Positions 8,251 to 17,829 of a stretch of 64,000 nt of DNA are shown here, in pieces (positions within the stretch are counted from its first letter, which is position 1; each line of letters opens with the position of its first letter). This DNA is from Prochlorococcus sp. AG-409-P03 (GTDB lineage: Bacteria > Cyanobacteriota > Cyanobacteriia > PCC-6307 > Cyanobiaceae), in the NCBI GenBank assembly GCA_003215295.1, contig QCKN01000001.1, positions 169,068 to 233,067 on the forward strand, given 5' to 3'. The notes beneath the pieces were generated by a model. That model saw nothing but the letters and a program-made list of their open reading frames with translations. It had not been told where the DNA came from and did not search any database. The position numbers and the translations under genes were made by a program.

Positions 8251-10200
8251 ATGAAAGTCAATCCCAGTAAGTTCAAACATGTGCTGAGACCTTTAGAGGC
8301 TGCTGAAGTTGTTGGTGACAAGCCAGTTTTGAAGGAGCCACGCATTCTTGGCAACTGGGCTTTGTGGTTGGAGCAGCGACCAGTCGAAGGAGGCAGAACA
8401 ACGGCTTTGATTCGACCATGGGCGCGACCAGATCTTCCTGTACAGGAGTTGACTAAATTCCCAATCAATCTTCGTAGCCGTGTTCATACATATGGTGGAG
8501 GTCCTTTGGCAACGACTTTTGCAGGTAATGAGCTTTTTTTAGTTTGGGTTGATGATTGTGATGGTTGCCTTTGGTTTCAAACTTGGCAGGAAAGTTCCCG
8601 CCTTGATGAAGAAGTCCCTTGGTTTAATCAATTGTCTGCTCCTGTTCGCCTTTCTTCTCCTGGTGAGTATTGCTTTGCTGATGGCCTAATCGACTTCACT
8701 CGAAGACGTTGGCTAGGTGTGATGGAGCACAAGGAAAAGGATTACTTAGTCAGCTTTTCTCTTGATAAAGAAGCTCAGCAGCCACTAGTGATCTATGAGC
8801 CAACAGATTTTCTAGGTTATTTAGCCCTCAGCCCAGATGGGGCTCAATTGGCTTGGGTAGAGTGGCAACAACCCAATATGCCGTGGGATTCCAGTCAACT
8901 TTGGTGGGCAAGTTTGACTGAGATTGGAGATATCATAGTTACAAAGATTTTGGCCGGAACTACCACTTTAGAAAATAAATCTGTGTCTGTGTTTCAACCA
9001 ATTTGGTTGGCAGATCGACAACTTTTAGTGGCTGAGGATAGTAGTGGATGGTGGAACTTAATGATGACAACTACGGAGAATTTGCCTAGCAATCAGCCTG
9101 TATGGAGGCGTAATTGGCCAATGGATGCTGAAACAGCTGTGCCTCAATGGGTATATGGCATGTCGACCAACTCTTTAGCTGGGGAAAATATTTTATCCTT
9201 GATTTGTAACCAAGGACTTTGGGCAATCAAGCTGCTTAGTTTTGATGGGAATGTGAGAGAGTTCGATCAGCCATTTGATGATTTATCAGGTTTAAAAGCA
9301 TTTGGAGATAAAGCTATTGCTATAGCCAGCAATTCTGCCCAAGGGACTGGCTTGCTTGAAATAGATGTAAAAAAAGAGATTTGGATGCACAGTCCACTTC
9401 ATTTACCACTGTTGGAAGATGATCATATTAGTCATGCGCAGTCATTTTGGTTTAAAGGTTTTCAAGGAGAATTGACACATTCCTGGTATTACCCTCCCCA
9501 AAATGTTGTTAATCAAGCTGCACCACTTTTGGTAAAGATTCATAGTGGGCCAACTGCTATGGCATGTAAGGGGTTGCAACTAGGCATACAGTTTTGGACA
9601 TCTCGAGGTTGGGGTGTAGTAGATGTGAACTATGGCGGTTCTACCGGTTTTGGACGAAGTTATCGAGAAAGGTTGAAGGGTCGGTGGGGTGAAATAGATG
9701 TCGCTGATTGTTCAGCTGTTGCAAAGGCATTAGTCGCGGAAGGTAAAGCAGATCCTAGGCGAATTGCAATAGAAGGAAGCAGTGCAGGTGGCTTTACAGC
9801 TTTGGCATGTTTAAGCTCGACAGATATCTTTCGTGTAGCTGCTTGTAAGTATGGTGTAACTGATTTAGTTAAAATGAATACAGATACGCATCGATTTGAA
9901 TCGGGTTATTTAGATTATCTTCTTGGAGATGTATCAAGTAATATGGAAACTTATCAAAAACGTTCACCAATAGAAAATGCAGAAACCATTAATTGCCCTA
10001 TCATTTTCTTTCAGGGCTTGAAAGATAAGGTTGTTCTTCCAGAGCAGACAGAAAGAATGGCTAACATTTTAAGGTCTAGAAATATCCCTGTACAAGTTCA
10101 TACTTTTTCAGAAGAAGCTCATGGTTTTCGAGATGCTAACGTGAAAGTTCAAGTACTTCAGCAAACAGAAATATTTTTTCGAAGACAACTGAATATTTAA
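8251..10200 (+). CDS. S9 family serine peptidase (prolyl oligopeptidase / acylaminoacyl-peptidase type)
   Basis: The 649-residue protein has an N-terminal beta-propeller (residues about 30-390, with SPDGAQLAWVEWQ as a clear blade) and a C-terminal alpha/beta-hydrolase. The nucleophile motif is GSSAGG with Ser511, the Asp lies in FQGLKDKVVLP, and the His in EEAHGFRD. The domain order fits acylaminoacyl or dipeptidyl peptidases that clip short peptides. No signal peptide is visible, so it is probably cytoplasmic. The ATG at 8251 is divergent from def. The 3' end overlaps the convergent sufS gene by 4 bases. Confidence 0.92.
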   Translation: MKVNPSKFKHVLRPLEAAEVVGDKPVLKEPRILGNWALWLEQRPVEGGRTTALIRPWARPDLPVQELTKFPINLRSRVHTYGGGPLATTFAGNELFLVWVDDCDGCLWFQTWQESSRLDEEVPWFNQLSAPVRLSSPGEYCFADGLIDFTRRRWLGVMEHKEKDYLVSFSLDKEAQQPLVIYEPTDFLGYLALSPDGAQLAWVEWQQPNMPWDSSQLWWASLTEIGDIIVTKILAGTTTLENKSVSVFQPIWLADRQLLVAEDSSGWWNLMMTTTENLPSNQPVWRRNWPMDAETAVPQWVYGMSTNSLAGENILSLICNQGLWAIKLLSFDGNVREFDQPFDDLSGLKAFGDKAIAIASNSAQGTGLLEIDVKKEIWMHSPLHLPLLEDDHISHAQSFWFKGFQGELTHSWYYPPQNVVNQAAPLLVKIHSGPTAMACKGLQLGIQFWTSRGWGVVDVNYGGSTGFGRSYRERLKGRWGEIDVADCSAVAKALVAEGKADPRRIAIEGSSAGGFTALACLSSTDIFRVAACKYGVTDLVKMNTDTHRFESGYLDYLLGDVSSNMETYQKRSPIENAETINCPIIFFQGLKDKVVLPEQTERMANILRSRNIPVQVHTFSEEAHGFRDANVKVQVLQQTEIFFRRQLNI

Positions 10201-11453
10201 ATATTCCTTTTTAAAAAGTCAACGATAGAAATTAGTTCTTCTGTGAAACGGTCTATTTCATTAATGGTTGTAGTGAAACTTAGACTTGCTCGTGCGGTTG
10301 ACTTGAGACCATAATATCTGTGGAGAGGTTGGCAGCAATGATGCCCGCTTCGAATACATATTCCATTGGCATCTAGTAGTTCTGCTATATCGTTAGAATG
10401 TAGCCCTTGAATATTAAAAGTTGCAAGGGCGCCTCGATCAGGTTGATTCTCTGGAGAAGGGCCAAGAATCGTGAGGCCTTGAATGTTTCTCAGGCTTTCA
10501 AACAAATGTTTAGTTACTTTTGTTTCCCATTTATGGATATTATCTAGGCCTATTGAGTCCAGGTACTTCAGAGCCGCTCCCATCGCGATTGCTTCTGCTA
10601 TTGGAGGTGTTCCTGCTTCAAATTTATGAGGTAACTCTGCCCAATTACTGTGATCAAGGAACACGTCTTGAATCATTTCTCCACCCCCAAGGAAAGGAGG
10701 CATTGTTTCGAGGAGATTTTCTCGAGCCCAGAGGAAGCCTACGCCTGTTGGCCCACATAACTTATGTGATGAGCCAGCTAAAAAATCAATTTCCAGCTTT
10801 ATTACATCCATCTTTTGATGAGCGAGGCTCTGACATGCATCTACCATTACTAGAGCGCCTTTTTGGTGGGCTAGCTTTGTAATTTCAGCAATTGGATTGC
10901 AGCATCCCAGTGTATTGCTGATATGAACTACACTTACTAAGCGAGTACGGCTTGTGAGCTTTTCTTTTAGATCTTTTAGATCTAACTCTCCAGTTTCAGT
11001 GATTCCAATGTGTCGAAGGATGCAACCTTTTCTCTTGGCTAGTTGTTGCCATGGAACTAGGTTACTGTGATGTTCCATAAGAGTAAGTAAGATTTCATCA
11101 CCTTCGTTCAGTTCGTAATCACCCCATGTACGTGCTACCAGGTTGATAGCTTCTGTGGCATTGCGGGTAAAGATAATTTCTTTAGAAGAAGAGGCATTTA
11201 AAAATTTGCCTGTCAAATCTCTTGCACTTTCAAATGCTTCCGTCGCCCTAGCGCTGAGTTGATGTGCACCCCTATGAACATTTGCATTGTCATGCTTGTA
11301 GTAGTTCTCTAGTGCAGTTAATACTTCTTGAGGCTTTTGGCTTGTTGCTGCATGGTCTAGATATATAAGTTTCTGCTTCTCATTTGAGAATGCAGAAAAA
11401 ATAGGAAAATTCCCTCGAGTAGCTTCTGCCAGGGTTTGATTAGGAACCCTCAT
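10197..11453 (-). CDS. sufS: Cysteine desulfurase SufS
   Basis: SufS takes sulfur from cysteine for Fe-S cluster assembly. The 418-residue class V aminotransferase fold shows the PLP lysine in GSSHKLCGPTG (Lys231) and the persulfide Cys in RSGHHCCQPL (Cys373), plus conserved TRNATEAINLVA and MEHHSNLVPWQ. I place the start at ATG 11453 because it overlaps the sufD stop as ATGA; a longer open frame to 11534 lies inside sufD. It is the last gene of sufB-C-D-S. The catalytic Cys is followed by a second Cys where many homologs have Ala. The 3' end touches the convergent peptidase gene. Confidence 0.96.
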   Translation of the reverse strand: MRVPNQTLAEATRGNFPIFSAFSNEKQKLIYLDHAATSQKPQEVLTALENYYKHDNANVHRGAHQLSARATEAFESARDLTGKFLNASSSKEIIFTRNATEAINLVARTWGDYELNEGDEILLTLMEHHSNLVPWQQLAKRKGCILRHIGITETGELDLKDLKEKLTSRTRLVSVVHISNTLGCCNPIAEITKLAHQKGALVMVDACQSLAHQKMDVIKLEIDFLAGSSHKLCGPTGVGFLWARENLLETMPPFLGGGEMIQDVFLDHSNWAELPHKFEAGTPPIAEAIAMGAALKYLDSIGLDNIHKWETKVTKHLFESLRNIQGLTILGPSPENQPDRGALATFNIQGLHSNDIAELLDANGICIRSGHHCCQPLHRYYGLKSTARASLSFTTTINEIDRFTEELISIVDFLKRNI

Positions 11454-12691
11454 CTTTTGACTATTTCTAATAGCTTCTTCAGGATGCCCCAGCGACCAGC
11501 ATTTGCTGGTAAGCCTTTGAGGATTTCTTGACAATAGCCTTTTAATAGGAGAGCAGTCGCTTGATCAGTTGTAATACCCCTGCTTTGTAGATAAAAGATT
11601 TCATCTTCTTGTAGTTGGCTGACTGTTGCACCATGGGTACATCTCACATCATCAGCAATAATTTCGAGTTCAGGCTTTGTGTCAATACGTGCATTTTCTG
11701 AGATCAAAAGATTTCGACTTAATTGAGCTGCATTCGTTTTTTGTGCTTTTTGAGGGACTTTAATTGCACCATTAAAAATGCAGTGAGACTGATCAGCTGC
11801 TGCAGATTTCTGCAATTGGTCAAGAGAGCCTTCAGGGCCATCAAAACTGACTAATGAATGGGTTGCTAATTGCTCGTTGCCTTTGGAGATTTGTAGGCCT
11901 CGAATAATACTTTGTGCCTGACCTTCGACTTGTTTTATATGCTGTTCGCAACGCCCTAGTGACCATCCATGCTGTACTGATGACAAGCTATAGGTGCTAT
12001 TAGGTTTTTGTGTTACAGATAAATGTGCTAATAAGCTTGCCTCAGAAACTCCAAGCCCAATCAAACCATGTTTAAGCTCTGCACTTTCTTCTAGATTAAT
12101 TTCAATCAGATGATTTTGCGCAGATTTTTTGGCTCCAATCACAACTTCAAGTAATTCAAGTTTCGAGCCTTTCTCTACATTGATTATTATTCTGGTCGAA
12201 GAAAATTCACTTGCATTGGCAGGCATTATTAATTCCAGAGAAGGCACGTTAGTTCCTTTGATATTTAATCCAACTATTTGATTGGCAGTAGCATGATTTA
12301 AAAGTTTTGTCCAATCTACCTTGGATTTAATCTTTGACATTTTGAACTTCATAATCTCTTTGATTTCGTCTTTTGAGAGTTCTCTAATACCATATGGGAG
12401 TGTTATTAATTGGAGAGGATTTCTATTTGGAGATAGAGTCAGACGTACGCCAGCATCATTTTGATCTGCCAGCTCAGCTGAAGATGGTGTTCTCTGCTGA
12501 ACTTGCTCTTTGCTAATTGGGAGAGTTAAAAGACTCTCCAGTTTTTTAAGATCTGTTAGGCGCCAATTCTCAATTTCACGTGAAGGAATCCCAAGATTTT
12601 GAATTAAAGATCGACCTTCAATTTGGATTTTTGCAAGTACTCCATTTGGTTCAGGCAGTGCATTGATCCAATTTTTGTATTCGAAGGACAT
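11450..12691 (-). CDS. sufD: Fe-S cluster assembly protein SufD
   Basis: SufD is the scaffold partner of SufB in the SufBC2D complex. The 413-residue protein has the beta-helix core typical of the SufBD family and the C-terminal block ARIDTKPELEIIADDVRCTHGATV followed by [17 protein letters not shown], which is the family signature. The N-terminal half is less conserved, as usual. The ATG overlaps the sufC stop by one base (TAATG) and the stop overlaps the sufS start (ATGA), so sufC, sufD and sufS are translationally coupled. Confidence 0.95.
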   Translation of the reverse strand: MSFEYKNWINALPEPNGVLAKIQIEGRSLIQNLGIPSREIENWRLTDLKKLESLLTLPISKEQVQQRTPSSAELADQNDAGVRLTLSPNRNPLQLITLPYGIRELSKDEIKEIMKFKMSKIKSKVDWTKLLNHATANQIVGLNIKGTNVPSLELIMPANASEFSSTRIIINVEKGSKLELLEVVIGAKKSAQNHLIEINLEESAELKHGLIGLGVSEASLLAHLSVTQKPNSTYSLSSVQHGWSLGRCEQHIKQVEGQAQSIIRGLQISKGNEQLATHSLVSFDGPEGSLDQLQKSAAADQSHCIFNGAIKVPQKAQKTNAAQLSRNLLISENARIDTKPELEIIADDVRCTHGATVSQLQEDEIFYLQSRGITTDQATALLLKGYCQEILKGLPANAGRWGILKKLLEIVKR

Positions 12692-13479
12692 TATTTGACC
12701 TCCTGATTATTTTTATCGCTGTCTATCCATTCATACCCAGATCTCTCTAGTTCAATAGCTAACTCACTACCACCTGTCCGAACTATTTTTCCTCCTGCCA
12801 TTACATGAACATAGTCAGGAGTAATTTCATTAAGAAGACGTTGATAATGAGTGATTAATAGCGTTGCATTGTCTTCATTTGCAAGCTGATTCACACCTTT
12901 GGCAACAATTCTTAGGGCATCAATATCTAGTCCTGAGTCGGTTTCATCAAGAATCGCTATGGTCGGTTCTAAAAGGGCCATTTGAAGAATTTCGTTTCGC
13001 TTTTTTTCGCCTCCAGAAAACCCTTCATTTACACTCCGCTCTAAGAAAGAGGGATCCATTTGTACCACTTTTAGTCTTTCATTGACTAGATCCTCAAAGT
13101 CGAATGTGTCTAGCTCCTCTTTGCCAATTTGTTCCCTACGGGCATTTGTTGCGACACGTAGAAACTCAAGGTTGCTTACTCCAGGTATTTCAATGGGGTA
13201 TTGAAACCCTAGAAATATTCCTATTCTAGCTCTGATTTCTGGTTCCATTTCAAGTAGATTTTCTCCTTGAAAAAGTACTTGTCCTTTGCACACGGTGTAT
13301 GCAGGATGACCAGCTATGACTTTTGAAAGAGTGCTTTTCCCACTCCCATTTCTACCCATCACTGCATGAATTTCTCCGGCCTTTACTTTTAGATTTAAGC
13401 CTTTGAGTATGGGTTGATCTTCCACATGGGCATGGAGATCAGAAATTTCAAGTAGGGTTTGAGCTTCAGGGCGAATCAC
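12691..13479 (-). CDS. sufC: Fe-S cluster assembly ATPase SufC
   Basis: SufC is the ABC-type ATPase that drives the SufBD scaffold; it is soluble and has no membrane partner. Walker A is [13 protein letters not shown] (about residues 42-54), the signature is [16 protein letters not shown], and Walker B is [12 protein letters not shown] with the SufC-specific Asp-Ser-Gly-Leu-Asp. Length is 262 residues. The start is GTG at 13479, 61 bases downstream of sufB. It precedes sufD with a one-base overlap. Confidence 0.96.
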   Translation of the reverse strand: MIRPEAQTLLEISDLHAHVEDQPILKGLNLKVKAGEIHAVMGRNGSGKSTLSKVIAGHPAYTVCKGQVLFQGENLLEMEPEIRARIGIFLGFQYPIEIPGVSNLEFLRVATNARREQIGKEELDTFDFEDLVNERLKVVQMDPSFLERSVNEGFSGGEKKRNEILQMALLEPTIAILDETDSGLDIDALRIVAKGVNQLANEDNATLLITHYQRLLNEITPDYVHVMAGGKIVRTGGSELAIELERSGYEWIDSDKNNQEVK

Positions 13480-13540
13480 TGTAGTAGTTAGGCAAATTAA
13501 ATCGAAACTAATAAAAGCTAATTAATTTTTCATCAAGAAA

Positions 13541-14983
13541 CTATCCCACTGTTCCCTCCAATTTCAATGCCAACAGTTTGTCAGCTTCAGCTGCAAACTC
13601 CATAGGCAGCTGATTAAAAACATCTCGACAGAACCCACTTACCATCATTGAAATTGCCTGTTCACAGCCAATACCTCTACTTTGCAGGTAGAAGAGTTGA
13701 TCTTCTGAGATTCTGCATGTACTTGCTTCATGCTCAATACTTGCTTTAGCCTGTTGAGAACGGATGTAAGGGTAGGTATTGGCTGCTGCTTGATCTCCAA
13801 TCAACATCGAATCACATTGGCTGTAATTTCTTGAACCAATTGCTTTGGATCCTATTTGAACTAACCCTCTGTAACTATTGCTGGACTGTCCTGCACTAAT
13901 CCCTTTGCTCACAATTGTGGAGCGAGTGTTTTTACCCAAATGAATCATCTTGGTGCCTGTATCAGCTTTCTGAAGATTGTTAGTTAAAGCAACTGAGTAA
14001 AACTCCCCGATGGATTCATCACCTTGGAGAATGCAACTAGGGTATTTCCACGTAATTGCAGAACCTGTTTCGACTTGAGACCAGCTAATCTTGCTTCTTT
14101 TACCTCTGCATTGGCCTCGCTTAGTTACAAAATTGTAGATGCCACCAATTCCTTCTTCATTTCCTGAATACCAATTTTGAACTGTTGAATATTTTATAGA
14201 GGAGTCATCTAAAGCAATAAGCTCGACAACCGCTGCGTGAAGAGTATTGGTGTCGAACATTGGGGCTGTGCATCCTTCCAGATAGCTAACGGAGGCACCT
14301 TCTTCCGCGACTATTAGTGTTCTCTCGAATTGACCTGTGTCTCCTGAGTTAATTCTGAAATACGAGGATAACTCCATAGGACAATTAACACCTTTAGGGA
14401 TGAATACAAAGGAACCATCACTGAAGACTGCGGAGTTCAGAGCTGCAAAGAAATTATCTCCAATGGGCACCACTGTTCCTAAATATCGTTCAACTAGCTC
14501 TGGATATTCTTTAACTGCTTCACTAATAGAGCAAAATATCACTCCATGCTCAGCAAGCTTTTCTTTATAAGTAGTGGCTATTGATACGCTATCAAAGACT
14601 GCATCTACTGCAACATTAGAAAGACGCTTTTGTTCATTTAATGGAATTCCAAGCTTATCAAAAGTTTCTAAAAGTTTTGGATCGACTTCGTCTAAACTTT
14701 GTTTCTTTTTATCAGTTTTTGGTGCGGCATAATAAATGATATCTTGGTAATCAATGTTTGGGTAGCGTAAATCTGCCCAGTTGGGTTCTTTTAAAGTTAA
14801 CCATTTTCGATATGCTTTTAATCTGAAATGTAGTAGAAAGTCTGGCTCATCCTTTTTTGAGGATATAAGCCTTACGATATCTTCGTTTATACCTTTGGAG
14901 ATCTTTTCGGTCTCGATCTCAGTAACGAAGCCGTATTTATAGGGCTTCGTTACAATCTTTTCAACTAAACTTGGACTTTCCAT
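13541..14983 (-). CDS. sufB: Fe-S cluster assembly scaffold SufB
   Basis: SufB is the scaffold on which Fe-S clusters form. The 480-residue length matches other cyanobacterial SufB proteins when ATG 14983 is used; a TTG four codons upstream (14995) is the alternative. Family blocks are clear: [69 protein letters not shown] and [20 protein letters not shown] with the conserved C-terminal Cys. It is the first gene of sufBCDS and is divergent from sufR across a 474-base spacer that should hold the operon promoter and the SufR operator. Confidence 0.97.
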   Translation of the reverse strand: MESPSLVEKIVTKPYKYGFVTEIETEKISKGINEDIVRLISSKKDEPDFLLHFRLKAYRKWLTLKEPNWADLRYPNIDYQDIIYYAAPKTDKKKQSLDEVDPKLLETFDKLGIPLNEQKRLSNVAVDAVFDSVSIATTYKEKLAEHGVIFCSISEAVKEYPELVERYLGTVVPIGDNFFAALNSAVFSDGSFVFIPKGVNCPMELSSYFRINSGDTGQFERTLIVAEEGASVSYLEGCTAPMFDTNTLHAAVVELIALDDSSIKYSTVQNWYSGNEEGIGGIYNFVTKRGQCRGKRSKISWSQVETGSAITWKYPSCILQGDESIGEFYSVALTNNLQKADTGTKMIHLGKNTRSTIVSKGISAGQSSNSYRGLVQIGSKAIGSRNYSQCDSMLIGDQAAANTYPYIRSQQAKASIEHEASTCRISEDQLFYLQSRGIGCEQAISMMVSGFCRDVFNQLPMEFAAEADKLLALKLEGTVG

Positions 14984-15197
14984 TCTTTTAACCAACCTCA
15001 GGGCATGGGAAACAGGAAAATTTCTCTATGTGTAGAACTGTGGATTGTATATCTCTAGAAATTTTCTTTACTGTGCTTGGAAAATTGATTCTCAACAAGA
15101 TGCTGCTCTGACATATTGCCGAGTAATGAGCATTATCTAAGGCTGGATAGTCTTGCATTGATCAGGGACAGAGGATTTGACGGTGAAGGGGTTTTGT

Positions 15198-15317
15198 ATG
15201 ACCAGGGAGAGATTACAGGCGTTTATTGACAGGAGATACGAAACGAGGAAGTTTCGTATCTTAGCTCTACGTTACAGCCTGATGCAGCTTTTGGGCTTGC
15301 TATTTGGCTTTGACTAG
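15198..15317 (+). CDS. Candidate 39-residue small protein between sufB and sufR
   Basis: In the spacer 14984-15457 there is an ATG at 15198 with GAAGGGG eight bases upstream, opening a 39-codon frame that ends at TAG 15317. The product starts MTRERLQAFIDRRYETRKFR and ends with ILALRYSLMQLLGLLFGFD: a strongly basic amphipathic half and a hydrophobic end. The ribosome-binding site and amino acid composition argue that it is translated. It runs in the sufR direction. A 10-base-pair inverted repeat (15235-15260) lies inside it. No family is recognised; conservation is the deciding test. Confidence 0.5.
   Translation: MTRERLQAFIDRRYETRKFRILALRYSLMQLLGLLFGFD
15235..15260 (+). repeat. Perfect 10-bp inverted repeat in the sufB-sufR spacer
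   Basis: GATACGAAAC (15235-15244) and GTTTCGTATC (15251-15260) flank a six-base loop GAGGAA. It could form a stable RNA hairpin on either strand or be a protein-binding site. It falls inside the candidate 39-residue gene and about 250 bases upstream of the sufB start. No U tract follows, so a simple terminator is unlikely. Confidence 0.6.
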
Positions 15318-15389
15318 GTTATCGGCTTGGTGACATCAGCTGGATCACAGCTTCTTGAGTTCTTGTGAAATTGTTTTAGTCTGAAAGAG

Positions 15390-15427
15390 ATTCCATATTT
15401 CAATATCAATCTTGCTAGTTATGGAAT
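15390..15427 (+). promoter_or_regulatory. Candidate operator upstream of sufR
   Basis: The 8-base arms ATTCCATA (15390-15397) and TATGGAAT (15420-15427) form an inverted repeat with a 22-base gap, ending 30 bases before the sufR ATG. SufR in Synechocystis autoregulates and represses sufBCDS through a palindromic CAAC-N6-GTTG site; I do not find that exact site here. This repeat is the best positioned alternative. The assignment is inference from position and symmetry only. Confidence 0.3.
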
Positions 15428-15457
15428 ATCTGATTGGGATGGACTGAGCCCCAAAAT

Positions 15458-16117
15458 ATGACCACTCAGGAGCAAGGCAGTACTAGTGAGGCAACTCTTA
15501 ATTTGCTGTTAAGGCATGGGAAGGCTAGTGCTGGAGATTTAGCAGGTTTGCTGAAGATTTCGGTTCAAGCCATGAGGCGCCATTTGAGAACTCTTGAGTT
15601 GCGAGGTTTTGTCAAATCCCGACCAATATCATTGGGGCCCGGGCGCCCTTCAAATGTTTGGGAGTTAACGACACAAGGCCACAATCGTTTTCATCGAGGT
15701 AGTCAGAGATTTGCTTTGGAGTTGTTGGAGTTAATTGATACACGCTTGTCTTCTGAAACCTTAGCTACTCTTCTTGATGATCAGGCAAAGAAGAAAGCAA
15801 TTGACTATCGAGAGAAAATTGGGAATGGAGATATGAACACCAGATTGGAGAACCTCGTGAAGTTGCGCCATGAAGAAGGCTATTTAACTGAGTTTTCTAA
15901 AGAGAAGGTACCTGGAAGTTCAATTTCTTCTTGGTATTTAAATGCATTTCATTGTGCAATTAGAAGTGTTGCGGAGGAGTATCCAATTCTTTGTGAACAG
16001 GAATTGCAATTAATTCGCTACATTTTTCCTGATTGTCAAGTGCAACGTGTCCAGTGGGGGCTAGAAGATGGACATGCATGTGGATTCAAACTTACTCCCA
16101 GCAATGCCCTTAGTTAG
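15458..16117 (+). CDS. sufR: SufR, Fe-S-sensing repressor of the suf operon
   Basis: This DeoR/ArsR-like regulator has an N-terminal winged helix (residues 10-65: LLLRHGKASAGDLAGLLKISVQAMRRHLRTLELRGFVKSR) and a C-terminal Fe-S-binding domain with cysteines in PDCQVQRV and HACGFKL, plus an earlier ILCEQE. SufR represses sufBCDS when its cluster is loaded. I use ATG 15458 (219 residues); a TTG eight codons upstream is also open. It is divergent from sufB, the standard cyanobacterial arrangement. The next gene starts inside its 3' end, so the two are coupled. Confidence 0.93.
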   Translation: MTTQEQGSTSEATLNLLLRHGKASAGDLAGLLKISVQAMRRHLRTLELRGFVKSRPISLGPGRPSNVWELTTQGHNRFHRGSQRFALELLELIDTRLSSETLATLLDDQAKKKAIDYREKIGNGDMNTRLENLVKLRHEEGYLTEFSKEKVPGSSISSWYLNAFHCAIRSVAEEYPILCEQELQLIRYIFPDCQVQRVQWGLEDGHACGFKLTPSNALS

Positions 16118-16490
16118 TGACAGTAATTTTCGGGCTCCGCAAAGTCCATTGACCCTTCATGATATTCAGCTAATAGAGGCTACTGATTTGTCTAGTCTTG
16201 AGCGTCATCATTTGCGATTACTTGCTCACTGCTTAGTGTGTTTTCAGACGATGGCGCAAGGCTCAAGTGATTTGCCAGGCGAAAAAATATGGCTCCAATG
16301 GTGCCTTGATCAGCCAGGTTTATCGAGCGAAAAGAGGTTTATTTCTGTTTTACTTGAGCAGTTTGCAGCAGCAGCAAGGCAGTTAGAAGAAATCGCCTTG
16401 AACTTCAATATTCCTCCAATGGAGTTAACTCTGGAGCATCTGATAATGGCTAGTGTTAAGGCAAGTGATCACTCTGAAGGGGTTGCTTGA
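16104..16490 (+). CDS. Conserved-looking protein of unknown function after sufR
   Basis: This protein of about 128 residues is soluble and largely helical, with LERHHLRLLAHCLVCFQTMAQGSS, WLQWCLDQPGL and FISVLLEQFAAAARQLEEIA. It has no recognised domain. I prefer ATG 16104, which overlaps the sufR stop by 14 bases; an ATG at 16068 would give a longer N-terminus overlapping sufR by 50 bases. The tight overlap means it is expressed with sufR, so a link to Fe-S control is possible but not shown. Two Cys (HCLVC) lie four residues apart. Confidence 0.72.
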   Translation: MPLVSDSNFRAPQSPLTLHDIQLIEATDLSSLERHHLRLLAHCLVCFQTMAQGSSDLPGEKIWLQWCLDQPGLSSEKRFISVLLEQFAAAARQLEEIALNFNIPPMELTLEHLIMASVKASDHSEGVA

Positions 16491-16737
16491 TCCCAAAGAA
16501 AAACCTTTAGTGGGTTTATCCCTGTTGAAAAACCTTTCTTTAGACAAATTTGATAGGAAATAGTTTGATTGCAGATATCTCTTCCTATGGCTGAGAAGCC
16601 TTTGACACCAATAGATTGTCCAAAACTAGGCATCTTCTATCCATCTCTTTGGAGTCAGTAGATCCTGACCACATGGTTCTAGAACGAACTTAATCAGAGA
16701 ACATACTGATCCCGAACAAAAACGGAGTTTTTTAGGC

Positions 16738-17829
16738 GTGATCCAAGACCAAGATTCCCTGGCACGTCTCACACTCCGGCAGTTGCGTCATAGAGCTAGT
16801 GATTTGGGCGTGCCGTTATATAGCCGAAAAAGTAAAGCTACTCTTGTCAAGGAGATTTGTTTATATCAAGAGAAGCAAGAAAAAAGTCAGAAAACGCTCA
16901 ACCCGTTTTGGAGAGCTCCAGAAACAAAATCAGTAGTCACGAATAGTTTGGAATCTAAGTCTGATACACGAGTTGTTTTTTTACCAAGAGATCCTCAATG
17001 GGCTTATGTTTTTTGGGAAATTTCCGAGACAGACCGTAAGAAGGCTCAAACTCAAGGTGCAAGCCGACTTTGTTTAAGGCTTGCAGACCTAACTGGTATA
17101 GCTGATGGAACAGCTAACCGCCAGATCCTTCAGGAAGTTACTGTTGATAGTCATAGCACTGAATGGTATTTGTCTATTCCACTTAGTGATAGAGATTATC
17201 GAGTAGAGCTTGGCTATCGCTTTGGCACTCAATGGATATCCTTGGCATTTTCATCTTCAGCAAGAGTTCCTTCTCTATATCCCAGTGATCAAGTATTAGA
17301 TCAATTTGTTCCATTTAGTTTGGAAGCAACCTCCACCAATTTCTCTGAAGAAGAAACTTTTTCTCCTCAACAGGGAGATACTCAGCTACATGAGCGTCTT
17401 TATCAGACTGCAACTAGGAATTACAGCAAGATCAAAATTGGTTCTGAAGAGTTTCAGGAACATGCCGGCTCACAACTTGGCTCTAATGATTCGGGCTCTG
17501 GCTTATGGGCAAGCGGTCGTAATGAATCTGGTTTAGGTGGTGTATTGCCTAAAAATAATTCCTTTTGGTTGGTTGCAGATGCTGAACTGATTATTTATGG
17601 TTCAACAGATCCTTCGGCCACTGTCACAATTGCTGGAGAAGACGTGCCTCTATCTAGTGATGGCACTTTTAGATTGCAGGTACCTTTCCGTGATGGAATT
17701 CAGAAGTATCCAGTTGAAGCTACCGACCTTGATGGATTGCAGAAAAGAAATATCACCATGCAATTTCAGCGAACAACTCCTGTAGATAACACAAACCCTA
17801 ATAATCAAAACCCACTTGAATGGTTTTGA
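16738..17829 (+). CDS. SAP/Rho-N-like plus DUF4912 protein
   Basis: The 363-residue protein begins with a short SAP/Rho N-terminal-like helical motif (residues 9-45: LARLTLRQLRHRASDLGVPL, then RKSKATLVKEICLYQ), followed by the DUF4912 beta-rich domain (VFLPRDPQWAYVFWEISE through the YRVELGYRFG segment, about residues 80-175) and a C-terminal Ig-like segment (ADAELIIYGSTDPSATVTIAGEDVPL). The function is unknown; SAP motifs often bind nucleic acid. The start is GTG at 16738, after the GGAG at 16724. The stop TGA is followed, in the same frame, by another 67 sense codons (see next feature). Confidence 0.85.
   Translation: MIQDQDSLARLTLRQLRHRASDLGVPLYSRKSKATLVKEICLYQEKQEKSQKTLNPFWRAPETKSVVTNSLESKSDTRVVFLPRDPQWAYVFWEISETDRKKAQTQGASRLCLRLADLTGIADGTANRQILQEVTVDSHSTEWYLSIPLSDRDYRVELGYRFGTQWISLAFSSSARVPSLYPSDQVLDQFVPFSLEATSTNFSEEETFSPQQGDTQLHERLYQTATRNYSKIKIGSEEFQEHAGSQLGSNDSGSGLWASGRNESGLGGVLPKNNSFWLVADAELIIYGSTDPSATVTIAGEDVPLSSDGTFRLQVPFRDGIQKYPVEATDLDGLQKRNITMQFQRTTPVDNTNPNNQNPLEWF

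Noticed and set aside
11454..11534. Longer N-terminus for SufS
   Set aside because: The extra 27 codons lie inside sufD; ATG 11453 gives the standard start and an ATGA overlap.
15051..15190. Classic SufR operator CAAC-N6-GTTG
   Set aside because: Only a single CAAC near 15092 was seen, with no matching GTTG at the right distance.
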